Source of the DNA: Gemmataceae bacterium | Lineage (GTDB): Bacteria > Planctomycetota > Planctomycetia > Gemmatales > Gemmataceae | Assembly: GCA_028288765.1 (NCBI GenBank) | Contig: JAQGHQ010000212.1 | Coordinates: 1 to 43,194, forward strand | Length of the DNA: 43,194 nt | Direction of reading: 5' to 3' | In this document: positions 7,076 through 17,563 of the stretch, in pieces | Layout of the letters: every line of letters starts with the position of its first letter | Position numbering within the stretch: the stretch's first letter is position 1 | Notes under the pieces: generated by a model | The model's input: the letters and a program-made list of their open reading frames with translations, nothing else | What the model was told of the DNA's origin: nothing | The model's database searches: none | Program-made: the position numbers and the translations under genes

Positions 7076-8490
7076 GGCTTTGCTCCAAAACCCGCGATTG
7101 GAGGCGGGTTTCGTTTCACTTCACCACCTTTCGTTTCAAGAGAGTGAACTTTTCTGCTTTCGGCACTCTCTTCAGGGTAGATACGATTACGTTTGGGAGG
7201 GCCATCCATGCCCATGATGCTGCTCTGGAAGATTCACTACCTCGACCGCTCCGATAGGCAGTTCAAGGATCGCTGCCTGTCGCTCACCACGAAGACACTC
7301 GACCCGCTCACGCGGGCGAAGATCGAACTCATCGCCAAGAGTGATTCTTCGCGGACAAATCGGGAGATTCTGAAATACCGGCATCTCTTCAAAGAGGATG
7401 ACTTGGAGTCAGACCTGAACGCGCCAATCGATTGCGACGAGTTCCGATTCGTCGGCCTTGATCCCGAAGTGTACTACGAAGACGAAACCGGCAAGGAGAT
7501 CACCGGAGACGAAGTGGCTCAAATCTTATCCGGAAGTCCAACGGCGCGGCTCATTCCGTGTGGCGCAAGGCAGCACGACATCGACCTGATGTTCGCCGAA
7601 CGCAAGCCACTTCCTGTTGCCGAAGTCGCTCTTACTCCCGACGATGTCCGGCTCTTGGGCTATTTCGTCCGCGATCTGCGCGAACTCAGCGACTCGGCTT
7701 TCATGAAGGACCGCCCCGGCTCGATCAACTTCTCAGGGGATTCTCCGCTGCTGTCCCCGAACAGTAAACCGACCCTGAAAACTCCTGCAACCGACGAGGA
7801 AATCCGCTCGTTCGTGACAATCTTCCGGCGCCTTTACATGCCCAACGAGCCAGCCAACTTCCAGAAGGCGGGAGAAGTATTCGTAAGGGCGATGGGCAAT
7901 CATCATCAAGGGAAATGGGCCGATGCGGTCGCCGCCGAGTACAAGAACCACTTGGCCTCAGTTCCAGATCATCGACCGTTCATTCAGCCCGGAACGTGTA
8001 CCTTCACCACCAAGCGGCTCATCGACGTGTTCCTCTACACCAGCTACGCTCACCAACCCGATGAGCAGCGGCAAAGGCAGTACAACGACTGCCTCCGCGA
8101 AGTTCACGGCAAGGCCGATGTCCTTACCTGGATGTTCTTGACCAAGATTTGGACATGCACCCTCGAAATCGGGAACGTGGGTCGGATCATCGCGGGGTGG
8201 TTCAAGGCTTACTGCGATCACCACGGCGTCACTCCCGATGTCCTGAACTCGTTGCACCGCGACCTTCGAGGATTGGGTGCTGAAGAGAAGGAAGAAGATC
8301 GACGGAAGCGGCTGTTCCAAGAGCAAGTGGAAAAACTCGCGGTTGACCTCTGGGAACAGGCTGGTCAACCACAAGGCGGTCACATGCAGTTTCTAGCCCG
8401 CGCTCGCGAGCAGTTGACTTGAGCCTGCATGGTGGGGTTTTCGTTTCATTTTGGCAGTATTGTTTCAAAACGAACTTTCGGAGCAAAGCC
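7076..8490. repeat. Short matching repeats flanking the orphan gene
   Basis: GGCTTTGCTCC (7076-7086) occurs as its exact inverse, GGAGCAAAGCC, at 8480-8490. Inside these, TTTCGTTTCA occurs at 7109-7118 and 7129-7138 on the left, and at 8439-8448 with a weaker copy at 8458-8467 on the right, with a similar ~20-base spacing. The arrangement looks like the borders of a cassette, though the repeats are short. Confidence 0.45.
7208..8422 (+). CDS. Orphan protein of unknown function (404 aa)
   Basis: I do not recognise this protein. It is hydrophilic, with no signal peptide or membrane segment. The N-terminal part is mixed alpha/beta (KIHYLDRSDRQFKDRCLSLT; then an acidic stretch YYEDETGKEITGDE). 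After a linker near residue 195, the C-terminal half looks helical (EEIRSFVTIFRRLYMPNEP; DVLTWMFLTKIWTCTLEIGN) and ends with a charged helix EEKEEDRRKRLF. ATG 7208 lies seven bases after GGGAGG (7195-7200); ATG 7214 is possible. Codon use is clearly less GC-biased than in neighbouring genes, which suggests acquisition. The gene stands alone, with hairpins before it, a palindrome after it and matching short repeats on both sides. Confidence 0.75.
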   Translation: MPMMLLWKIHYLDRSDRQFKDRCLSLTTKTLDPLTRAKIELIAKSDSSRTNREILKYRHLFKEDDLESDLNAPIDCDEFRFVGLDPEVYYEDETGKEITGDEVAQILSGSPTARLIPCGARQHDIDLMFAERKPLPVAEVALTPDDVRLLGYFVRDLRELSDSAFMKDRPGSINFSGDSPLLSPNSKPTLKTPATDEEIRSFVTIFRRLYMPNEPANFQKAGEVFVRAMGNHHQGKWADAVAAEYKNHLASVPDHRPFIQPGTCTFTTKRLIDVFLYTSYAHQPDEQRQRQYNDCLREVHGKADVLTWMFLTKIWTCTLEIGNVGRIIAGWFKAYCDHHGVTPDVLNSLHRDLRGLGAEEKEEDRRKRLFQEQVEKLAVDLWEQAGQPQGGHMQFLARAREQLT

Positions 8491-8496
8491 CTTTTT

Positions 8497-8540
8497 GAAT
8501 GCGGAATGAAACCAAACAAACCTGGTTTCATTCCGCATTC
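8497..8540. terminator. Perfect 18-bp palindromic hairpin
   Basis: Bases 8497-8514 (starting GAATGCGGAATGAAACCA) pair perfectly with 8523-8540 across the 8-base loop AACAAACC. It lies between the convergent orphan gene and ABC permease gene and is likely a bidirectional terminator. Its GAATGCGGAA core resembles the repeat at 24020-24139. Confidence 0.6.
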
Positions 8541-8556
8541 CAACTCCGCATTTGTC

Positions 8557-10188
8557 TTACTCCAGATCGAGTCTCCACCACGCGAGGGCCAGGAACACAG
8601 CCCCGAACCCGAGAAGGACAAGACAGGCGGTGGTGACGACGGTCAGCTCCGGGTGCGGGTTGCCGAGCAGCTGGGAGTAGGCGTCGAGCGCCCAGGCGTG
8701 CGGGGTGACGAGGCTGGCCTGCTTCATCGGCTCGGGCATCAGTTCCCGCGGCATGAGCGACCCACTCACCCCGCCGAGGACCAGGACCAGGAGCGTCCCG
8801 TAGACCGCGACCTGGGTTTCGGTCCGGGCCACGCTCGCCACGAGCATCGCCAGGCCGACGGCGGCCGCGGACGTGCACGCCACCACCGGGATCAGCAGCC
8901 ACGGGTGCGAGCCCCAGCTCATCCCGAACACGAGCCGCCCGGCCAGCAGCAGGAAGAACCCCTGGAACAGCGACACGGCGAGGCACGGCAAGAGCTTCCC
9001 GAGGAGGATCTGCCCGCGGGAGAGCGGGGCCGCCCGGAGCCGGGTGAGCGTCCCGTGTTTCCGCTCGACGACGAACAGCCAGCCGACGGTCAACACCAGG
9101 AAGAACGCGAACATGACCGTGTACGACGGGACCAGGATCTGGTACCGCACCGCCCCGCGCTTCAGGAGCCCGGTCCCTTCGGCGTCGGCGGCGTAGGTCG
9201 TCCGGTTCTTCTCGGCCCCCTCCCGGGCCTCGCTCTTGGTCAGCCCGGCCCATGTTTTCGCCCGGAAATTATAGTTCGAGAACGTCTCCTGGATCTCGTC
9301 CTGAACCCGGGGCCCGACCTGCTTCCGGACCGCCGGGGTCATCACCTCGCCGAACGAGATGTTCGTGCCGACCCGGGCCATGAGGGCTTCGTTCCGGAAC
9401 GCCTGCTGGATCAGCTTGCGGAACTGCGGCATCTGGGTCTTGATCGCCTCGGCCCCGAACGCGCCGAACTCCTTCCGGAGCATCTGGCCGAAGTCCGGGT
9501 CGGCGAAAAGGGCGGCGAGGAGCTTCTGTACGACCGGGTCGAGTTCCGTCAGAACGGCCGGCGGGATTGGCTTCACCTTTTCGAGCTGGGCGGCGAGCAT
9601 CCCCATGAACGCCTCGTCCCCGACGCGATCGAAGGCGCGGCCGATCATCCACGGCACCACCACCCGGAGCATTGTCACCTGGGCCACCTGCTCGATGACG
9701 GACGCCGCGACCGGCTGGGTCGGGTCGGCCAGGAGAATGACCCCGACATCGCCGAGCCGGACCCCGTCGCGGCCGAGCGGGTTGAGGGGGGGCGGGTCGG
9801 CGTGGGTGAGGAACGAACACCGGTCCATCCGCTCACTGAAATCGGGCTCGAATACGATGACCGTCGCCCGCTTGTTCCGGGCGATCAGCCGTTCGGCCTC
9901 GGCCCGGTCGGGGATCACCTCCAGGCGGATGTCGGCGGTCCCACTCAGGTCGTCCATCACGACCTCGGACCACGGTTTGGACGGAAAGGCCGGGTACTTC
10001 GCGAGCCCGCGGTCGAGGTTGACGACGGAGATACGAAGTCGGTCGTCCGGCTTCTGCCCGAACCCTTCGCCCAGTGCCAGCCCGAGGACGAGGACGAGCA
10101 CCAGCGGCATGAGCAGCAGGATCACCGCCGACCGCGGGTCGCGGAGGAGCAGGCGGAGATCCTTGAGCGCGAGGATGAGGACGGGCAC
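8557..10188 (-). CDS. ABC-2 type transporter permease
   Basis: This is a 543-residue integral membrane protein of the ABC-2 exporter class. An N-terminal membrane segment (SAVILLLMPLVLVLVLGLAL, ~20-45) precedes a large extracytoplasmic domain of about 300 residues. Five or so C-terminal membrane helices start with YTVMFAFFLVLTVGWLFVVE, and the conserved linker ERKHGTLTRLRAAPLSRGQI sits between the first two. This layout matches DrrB/YhhJ-type permeases that export drugs, lipids or proteins with a separate ATPase; the substrate cannot be told. GTG 10188 has a GGAGA site about eight bases upstream. The partner ATPase lies upstream on the same strand, separated by a 275-base repeat-containing gap, so the two may not be tightly co-transcribed. 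Confidence 0.88.
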   Translation of the reverse strand: MPVLILALKDLRLLLRDPRSAVILLLMPLVLVLVLGLALGEGFGQKPDDRLRISVVNLDRGLAKYPAFPSKPWSEVVMDDLSGTADIRLEVIPDRAEAERLIARNKRATVIVFEPDFSERMDRCSFLTHADPPPLNPLGRDGVRLGDVGVILLADPTQPVAASVIEQVAQVTMLRVVVPWMIGRAFDRVGDEAFMGMLAAQLEKVKPIPPAVLTELDPVVQKLLAALFADPDFGQMLRKEFGAFGAEAIKTQMPQFRKLIQQAFRNEALMARVGTNISFGEVMTPAVRKQVGPRVQDEIQETFSNYNFRAKTWAGLTKSEAREGAEKNRTTYAADAEGTGLLKRGAVRYQILVPSYTVMFAFFLVLTVGWLFVVERKHGTLTRLRAAPLSRGQILLGKLLPCLAVSLFQGFFLLLAGRLVFGMSWGSHPWLLIPVVACTSAAAVGLAMLVASVARTETQVAVYGTLLVLVLGGVSGSLMPRELMPEPMKQASLVTPHAWALDAYSQLLGNPHPELTVVTTACLVLLGFGAVFLALAWWRLDLE

Positions 10189-10209
10189 GCGGGCTTCTCC
10201 GAGGGGAGA

Positions 10210-10457
10210 TTCACCACAGAGTCACAGAGGGCACAGAGTCAGACGAAGGCCGAGAAGAATATTATGGTTCCAATCCATGAACCCGCTGGTAGTGTCACGT
10301 ATGGTCCGACGAGCCGCGACCGTCAGGGAGCAGGCCACGGAACCGCTCCCAGGCGGTCGCGGCTTGCAACAAGCAACTCCGCCAACGGGTTCACGTACAA
10401 GATGCCTGATTCGCATTTCTGGTCTTCTCTCTGTGCCCTCTGTGACTCTGTGGTGAA
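10210..10457. repeat. 29-bp perfect inverted repeat enclosing a REP-like palindrome
   Basis: The left arm 10210-10238 (TTCACCACAGAGTCACAGAG...) is the exact reverse complement of 10429-10457. Inside lies a second palindrome: AGCCGCGACCG (10312-10322) pairs with CGGTCGCGGCT (10354-10364), and GGGAGC (10326-10331) pairs with GCTCCC (10345-10350). No coding frame is credible inside. The whole looks like a small non-autonomous element between the two ABC genes. Confidence 0.7.
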
Positions 10458-10463
10458 TATTTT

Positions 10464-12953
<2,490 letters not shown>

Positions 12954-12987
12954 GGACCGGTTAAAAGTTCAAAATGAAAAGTTCAAA

Positions 12988-13047
12988 GTGAAAAGTGGAA
13001 GACGAGACGCGGAGCAACGCAGCCGGGTCTCGTCTTCCACTTTTCAC
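12988..13047. terminator. 21-bp perfect hairpin between convergent genes
   Basis: GTGAAAAGTGGAAGACGAGA + C (12988-13008) pairs perfectly with 13027-13047 across an 18-base loop. Outer AGTTCA (12980-12985) can pair with TGAACT (13057-13062). It should end ahcY transcription. The stop codon of the minus-strand Rieske gene (13044-13046) lies inside the right arm. Confidence 0.7.
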
Positions 13048-14045
13048 TTCTCACTCTGAACTGATTCGCCCCGGTAGAGGCGGGCGATCCGCTCCCGGGT
13101 GAGGCCCAGGACCCGATCGAACCGACTCAGTTTCAGTCCTTCGATCCCGGGGTCGAAGTCGGCGAGGTGGGCGAGCATTTCCACGTCGGCCCGGATCTCC
13201 TCGTCGATCTTCCGGCTGAGCAGCCTGCGGAACAGCCTCAGACACCCGGCCGGGCCCGGGTACCGCGACTTCGCGTACGTCACCGACACCACCTGCGTGG
13301 TCCTCTCGTCGACCGGGACGAAGAAGATGTACAGCCGCCACCGGACCATCGACTCGCGGGCCCCGTCCGGCGAGGTCCACCAGTGGTCGAACACGGAGTA
13401 GACGGGTGAGAAATACGTGGTCCAGTCGTCGTGGAACAGGTCGCCCGAGCGGACGTTCAGGAGGAGGCCGAAGACCGGGTTGATCCGCTTGGTCGGGCCG
13501 ACGTTCACCACCCGGACACTCCTCTCGGTCGGCTCGAACCGGACCTTCACCTCGTGCATCCGGTCGAGGTCGTATCCGAACGTCTGGTGGACGGTCCCGC
13601 TGTGTTCGATCTCGTTGAAGTTGTCGACCACCAGCTCGAGGGGGGCGGGGATCGTGTGGCGGAGGGTGCAGATGTGGAGGTAGCCGGGCATCCGGACGTC
13701 CGGGAAGGGCGCGTCGGAGCCGCGGGATTTCACCCAGATCAAGCCGTACTCTTCCCGCACGTCGAAGCTGGTGGTGCAGGCCGAGAGTTTCGGGGTGCTG
13801 GGGCTCTCGCCGTTCCCGCAGGTGTCGAACGTCCACCCGTGGTATCGGCACCGGATTCGGTCGCCGGCCACGTCCCCGGCGCTCAGCTTCAACCGCCGGT
13901 GCGGGCACGCATCTGCCACCGCCCCGAGCCCGCCCGACGTGGTCCGGAAGACCGCGATCGGTTGCCCGGCGACCTTCACCGCAACGGGTTTACGCCCCAG
14001 CTCCCCGGCCCTCAATACCGGGTGCCAGTGATCCAACATCCCCAT
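13044..14045 (-). CDS. Rieske [2Fe-2S] non-haem iron oxygenase, alpha-subunit type
   Basis: This 333-residue protein has a Rieske cluster motif C47-P-H49 ... C66-R-Y-H69 near the N-terminus, followed by a catalytic domain. The segment DNFNEIEHSGTVH supplies H148 and H153 of the mononuclear iron site. The architecture is that of the alpha subunit of ring-hydroxylating or demethylating oxygenases. No ferredoxin reductase or small subunit is adjacent, so electrons must come from elsewhere. The substrate is not evident. The first ATG, 14045, was used; the ATG two codons downstream (14039) is also possible. The C-terminus (GESVQSEK) is encoded inside a long hairpin, so the end of the gene may have been reshaped by that repeat. 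It is divergent from the riboflavin synthase gene. Confidence 0.88.
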   Translation of the reverse strand: MGMLDHWHPVLRAGELGRKPVAVKVAGQPIAVFRTTSGGLGAVADACPHRRLKLSAGDVAGDRIRCRYHGWTFDTCGNGESPSTPKLSACTTSFDVREEYGLIWVKSRGSDAPFPDVRMPGYLHICTLRHTIPAPLELVVDNFNEIEHSGTVHQTFGYDLDRMHEVKVRFEPTERSVRVVNVGPTKRINPVFGLLLNVRSGDLFHDDWTTYFSPVYSVFDHWWTSPDGARESMVRWRLYIFFVPVDERTTQVVSVTYAKSRYPGPAGCLRLFRRLLSRKIDEEIRADVEMLAHLADFDPGIEGLKLSRFDRVLGLTRERIARLYRGESVQSEK

Positions 14046-14177
14046 CTCTACGGGTCCTCGCGGTATAGGGCTGATATCGTCTATACCCGGCAGACCCGGT
14101 GAGTCATTCAGATCCGGCTAATAAATCGGGTTTTGCCGGTCCGGGAGCGAGTGACCTCCCTCCCCCGCCCGGTCCGG

Positions 14178-14183
14178 TACAAT
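14178..14183 (+). promoter_or_regulatory. Putative -10 box just upstream of riboflavin synthase
   Basis: TACAAT lies seven bases before the ATG at 14190, preceded by GG. If used, transcription would begin at or very near the start codon, giving a leaderless message. I see no clear -35 box. Confidence 0.4.
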
Positions 14184-14189
14184 ACCCCC

Positions 14190-14783
14190 ATGTTCACAGG
14201 ACTGGTCCAGGCGATGGGCACGGTGCGGGCGGCCGAGGACGACGGGCACGGCGGCCGGCGGTTCGGGGTCGCCGAACCGGCCGTCGCCCCACGCCTCGGC
14301 GTCGGCGAGAGCGTCGCGGTGAACGGGGCATGCATGACGGTCGTCGCCCAGGACGCCGACTGGTTCGTCTTCGAGGCCGGTCCGGAGAGTCTCGCCCGGA
14401 CCACCCTCGGGCAGCTGGTCCCCGGGGACCGCGTGAATCTGGAACGGTCGCTGCGGGCGGGCGACCTGCTCGGCGGGCACTTCGTCTCCGGCCACGTGGA
14501 CAGTACCGGACATGTCCTCGACCGCATCCCGGAGGGCGACTGGGAAACCGTCTGGGTCGGGTTCCCGCCCGAGTTCGGCGAGCTCCTGGTGGAAAAGGGG
14601 TCGGTCGCGGTGGACGGGGTGAGCCTGACCGTCGTCGGCGTCGAGCCTGACCGGTTCAGCGTGATGCTGATCCCGCACACCCGCCTGAACACGACGCTCG
14701 GGTCGAGGCCCCCCGGCGCGGCGGTGAATCTGGAATTCGATCTCCTCGCCAAACACATCCGGAAGCTGATCCGGAAGCTGTAA
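14190..14783 (+). CDS. ribE: Riboflavin synthase, alpha chain
   Basis: This 197-residue protein begins MFTGLVQ, the invariant N-terminus of riboflavin synthase, which dismutates two 6,7-dimethyl-8-ribityllumazines to riboflavin in the cytoplasm. It shows the family's internal duplication: NGACMTVV with GGHFVSGHVDSTG in the first barrel and VDGVSLTVV with LIPHTRLNTTL in the second. Length matches the family (~200). ATG 14190 is chosen because MFTG is always N-terminal; the frame extends 57 bases upstream with no homology. No other rib gene is adjacent, and no FMN riboswitch is visible before it. rsmA follows after ~108 bases. Confidence 0.95.
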   Translation: MFTGLVQAMGTVRAAEDDGHGGRRFGVAEPAVAPRLGVGESVAVNGACMTVVAQDADWFVFEAGPESLARTTLGQLVPGDRVNLERSLRAGDLLGGHFVSGHVDSTGHVLDRIPEGDWETVWVGFPPEFGELLVEKGSVAVDGVSLTVVGVEPDRFSVMLIPHTRLNTTLGSRPPGAAVNLEFDLLAKHIRKLIRKL

Positions 14784-14891
14784 GGGGATGACGAGCGAAG
14801 AAGTTGACAAGATGTCGCGATGAATCTGGTCCGTCTCACTATCCTGTCTGATTCCGTGACCCGGTATGAACCTCTTGCTCCGATCCATCTC

Positions 14892-15827
14892 ATGAGCGAC
14901 ACCGGCAACCCGACCCCGCCCGCCGACCCCGCCCCGAACGTCCCCTCCCAACGGCAGACGCTCTCGTTCCTCCGCCGCCTGTTCGAAGGCCACGGGCTGG
15001 AGGCGAAGAGCAAACTCGGGCAGAACTTCCTCATCGACCTGAACCTGCTCGACTTGATCGTCCGGACCGCCGAACTCGATCGGTCCGACGCGGTGCTCGA
15101 AGTCGGTACCGGGACCGGGGCTCTGACCGGCCGCCTCGCCGACCACGCCGGGGCCGTTTGCACCGTCGAGATTGACAGGTCGCTCCAGCCGGTCGCCCAG
15201 CAGGTCATCGGCCCCCGGCCGAACGTCCGGTTCGTCTTCGGCGACGCGCTGGCCAAGAAGAACGAGCTGAGCCCGGAGATGCTCGCGGCGTGGGAGGAGG
15301 AGGCCGTCGCGCACCACTGCGCCCGCCGGAAGCTGGTCGCCAACCTGCCCTACGTGATCGCCACCCCGATCGTGAGCAACATCCTCATCGCCGGGCTGCC
15401 GGTCGAGCGGATGGTGGTGATGGTACAGTGGGAGATCGCGGAGCGGATGCGGGCTCAGGTCGGGACGAAGGACTACAACGCGATGAGCGTACTGGTGCAG
15501 GCGGTCGCCGACGTGGAAGTCGTGCGGAAGGTGCTGCCGACGAACTTCTACCCCCGGCCGAAGGTGGATTCGGCGATCGTCAAGATCACCCCGAACGCGG
15601 AAAAGCGGGCGAAGGTCGGGGACGTGCCGAAGTTCCGGGCGTTCCTGCGGGACCTGTACGTCCACCGGCGGAAGAACCTGCGTCAGGCGCTGACCGGCTG
15701 GCCGTCCGGGCGGAAGGACAAGGACGAGGTGGACGCCAAGCTGGCTGCCCTCGGGATCGACGGGACGGTCCGGTCGGAAGCGCTCGACATCGACCAGCAT
15801 CTGAGGCTGTGCGCGGCATTCATGTAG
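14892..15827 (+). CDS. rsmA: 16S rRNA (adenine1518/1519-N6)-dimethyltransferase
   Basis: This 311-residue methyltransferase (KsgA) dimethylates two adjacent adenines in the 3' hairpin of 16S rRNA during 30S assembly. KSKLGQNFLID (~39-49) is the conserved N-terminal signature, VLEVGTGTGALTG (~68-80) the SAM-binding motif I, and NLPY (151-154) the catalytic motif IV. RPKVDSAIVKI and the C-terminal helical domain (RRKNLRQAL) follow. A ~15-residue insertion around KNELSPEMLAAWEEEAVAHH is unusual. ATG 14892 gives a short Pro-rich lead-in; ATG 14820 is also possible. Neither has a strong ribosome-binding site, so the exact start is uncertain. Confidence 0.94.
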   Translation: MSDTGNPTPPADPAPNVPSQRQTLSFLRRLFEGHGLEAKSKLGQNFLIDLNLLDLIVRTAELDRSDAVLEVGTGTGALTGRLADHAGAVCTVEIDRSLQPVAQQVIGPRPNVRFVFGDALAKKNELSPEMLAAWEEEAVAHHCARRKLVANLPYVIATPIVSNILIAGLPVERMVVMVQWEIAERMRAQVGTKDYNAMSVLVQAVADVEVVRKVLPTNFYPRPKVDSAIVKITPNAEKRAKVGDVPKFRAFLRDLYVHRRKNLRQALTGWPSGRKDKDEVDAKLAALGIDGTVRSEALDIDQHLRLCAAFM

Positions 15828-15990
15828 GCCGGCCGGGGCGTGCGCCCTCTGTTCCCGCCATGCGTTATTTGGGAAGCTCGCCACGGGCTGGCGGGCGATG
15901 GCCAAAGCGACCCGGGACTGGGAAACACCCAGACACCCCGGGACACCCTGAATGTCAGCGGATCGGGTCGCATCCCGGGCCACCGTCGGG

Positions 15991-15996
15991 TAGAAT
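15991..15996 (+). promoter_or_regulatory. Putative -10 box before the TIGR02996 gene
   Basis: GG-TAGAAT lies eight bases before ATG 16005, in the same arrangement as upstream of the riboflavin synthase gene. A leaderless transcript is suggested; no clear -35 box is seen. Confidence 0.4.
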
Positions 15997-16004
15997 CCTG
16001 GTGC

Positions 16005-17357
16005 ATGTTCCCGGCTGACGAACACCCCTTCCTCGACGCAATCCTGGCCCGTCCGTCCGACGACGGGCCGCGGCTCGTGTACGCCGACTTCCTCGACGAG
16101 ACCGGGGACCCGCTCAACGCCGCCCGGGCGGAACTCGTCCGCGTCCAGGTTGCCCTTTCCCGGCTCCCGTCCGACCACCCCCGCCGGCCCGAACTCGCCG
16201 ACCGGCGGACGGATCTCCTCCAGCGCCACCGCCGGACCTGGACCGCTCACCTCGTCCACCTCGGCGCCGAGTTCGAGTTCCGCCGCGGCGTGCCGGACGC
16301 CGTCGCGATCGACGCCGCCACCTTCCTCCGCCGCGGCGAGGAACTGTTCGACAACACCCAGCTCGGTATCGGCCGGTCGTTCGTCCGCCGGGTCCGGCTC
16401 CGCGAGCCGGGCCGCGTCGCCGCCGAACTCGCCGCCTGCCCGTTCCTGGCCCGGGTGGAAGAACTCGACCTGTGCCTCGGGGACCTCGGGAATGACGGGC
16501 TGACCCTGCTCGTCCGGTCCCCGTACCTCCAGGCGATCCGGGTCCTCGACCTCGGGTCCAACGGCCTCGACGACGCCGGGATGGGCGTCCTCGCCCGGGC
16601 CGCCACCCTCCCGCGGTTACAATCGCTCACCCTGAACGACAACCGTCAGATCACGGGGGACGGGGTCGCGGTCCTCGCCGATTCGCCCTTTTTCGCGGGC
16701 CTACTCGAACTCGACCTGTCCGGGAATGACGTGGGCGAGGCCGGGGTGCGGGTGGTCGTGCGGGGCCGGGCGATGGCCCGGCTGCACACCCTGAAGCTGG
16801 CCGGGTGCCACGTCGGCGACCCCGGGATCGCGGCCCTTGTGCGGTCCGAGATCTTCCGCCGGGTGCTCGCCCGCAACTCGCACCTCGACCTCCGAAAGAA
16901 CACGATCGGCCCGGCCGGGGCGGACGCCCTCGCGTCGCACCCGGAGCTGGTCCGGGTCGTCAACCTGGATCTGGGGGAGAATTACCTCGGCGACCGCGGG
17001 GTGACGATCCTCGCCGAGTCCGGCCGGCTCGGGAACGTCCGCACCCTTCGGCTCGCCCGGAACCAGCTGGCCGACGCCGGGGCGGTCGCGCTGATCGCGG
17101 CGGGGCTGCCGAAACTGCGGGCCCTCGACGTGGCCGGGAACCGATTGTCGCCGCGCGGGGTGGACGTGTTGAAGGCGGCGGCCCGGGTGCGGGGGTTCGC
17201 CCTCGACGCCTCCGGGAACGGGACCGAACCGGCCGCGCCCGTCCCGGTCGCGGTCGCCGACGTGGTCCCGCGGGTGCTAACCAGTCTGATACCCCCCCAG
17301 GACGACATTGATGAACTCAAGCGGCGGGTCGCCCACCCCGCCCGGCCGAACCGGTGA
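16005..17357 (+). CDS. TIGR02996 domain protein with leucine-rich repeats
   Basis: This is a 450-residue protein. The first ~45 residues (HPFLDAILARPSDDGPRLVY; ADFLDETGDPLNAARAELVR) are the repeat-companion domain TIGR02996, described from Gemmata obscuriglobus and a strong taxonomic marker. From about residue 145 on there are at least eight leucine-rich repeats of the ribonuclease-inhibitor-like type (ARVEELDLCLGDLGNDGLTL; IRVLDLGSNGLDDAGMGVLA; LRALDVAGNRLSPRGVDVLK). The protein has no signal peptide or membrane segment, so a cytoplasmic protein-protein interaction role is likely; the partner is unknown. ATG 16005 gives the domain at the very N-terminus, as is usual. The C-terminal ~45 residues are Pro/Val-rich with a charged end. 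Confidence 0.9.
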   Translation: MFPADEHPFLDAILARPSDDGPRLVYADFLDETGDPLNAARAELVRVQVALSRLPSDHPRRPELADRRTDLLQRHRRTWTAHLVHLGAEFEFRRGVPDAVAIDAATFLRRGEELFDNTQLGIGRSFVRRVRLREPGRVAAELAACPFLARVEELDLCLGDLGNDGLTLLVRSPYLQAIRVLDLGSNGLDDAGMGVLARAATLPRLQSLTLNDNRQITGDGVAVLADSPFFAGLLELDLSGNDVGEAGVRVVVRGRAMARLHTLKLAGCHVGDPGIAALVRSEIFRRVLARNSHLDLRKNTIGPAGADALASHPELVRVVNLDLGENYLGDRGVTILAESGRLGNVRTLRLARNQLADAGAVALIAAGLPKLRALDVAGNRLSPRGVDVLKAAARVRGFALDASGNGTEPAAPVPVAVADVVPRVLTSLIPPQDDIDELKRRVAHPARPNR

Positions 17358-17563
17358 CAAACTTCCGTCGTCGCCGCTTGCACCCCTTCCCGCCGGCTTT
17401 TAAAATCCGCCCGGTAGCCGAGCCGGCCGGGGCAACCTCCAGGGTCTGCCGACCGGGCCGGACCGAGTGGTACCGCGCCACGGACCGGACAGCCGGTGTT
17501 CCATCCCTCCCACGGCGGCGGAGCCGTGGCCGAATTCTCGGTCATTCATCACCCAGGTACGCC

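Larger units (their letters stand above)
6578..7207. other. 630-base gap without a supported gene
   Basis: No open frame here shows a recognisable protein. The right-hand half (6847-7062) is a series of hairpins with C-rich loops, annotated separately. Bases 7076-7086 and 7109-7138 hold short repeats that recur after the next gene. The left end presumably carries the promoter of the minus-strand gene starting at 6577. The stretch is less GC-rich near 6600-6800 than its surroundings. Confidence 0.5.

Noticed and set aside
13044..14045. Rieske oxygenase proposed as a sterol demethylase, since Gemmata-type bacteria make sterols
   Set aside because: The sequence shows only the general Rieske oxygenase pattern and no sterol gene is nearby; the link would be guesswork.
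14118..16259. 713-codon open frame on the minus strand opposite riboflavin synthase and rsmA
   Set aside because: The opposite strand encodes two unmistakable housekeeping genes; this frame has no family resemblance.
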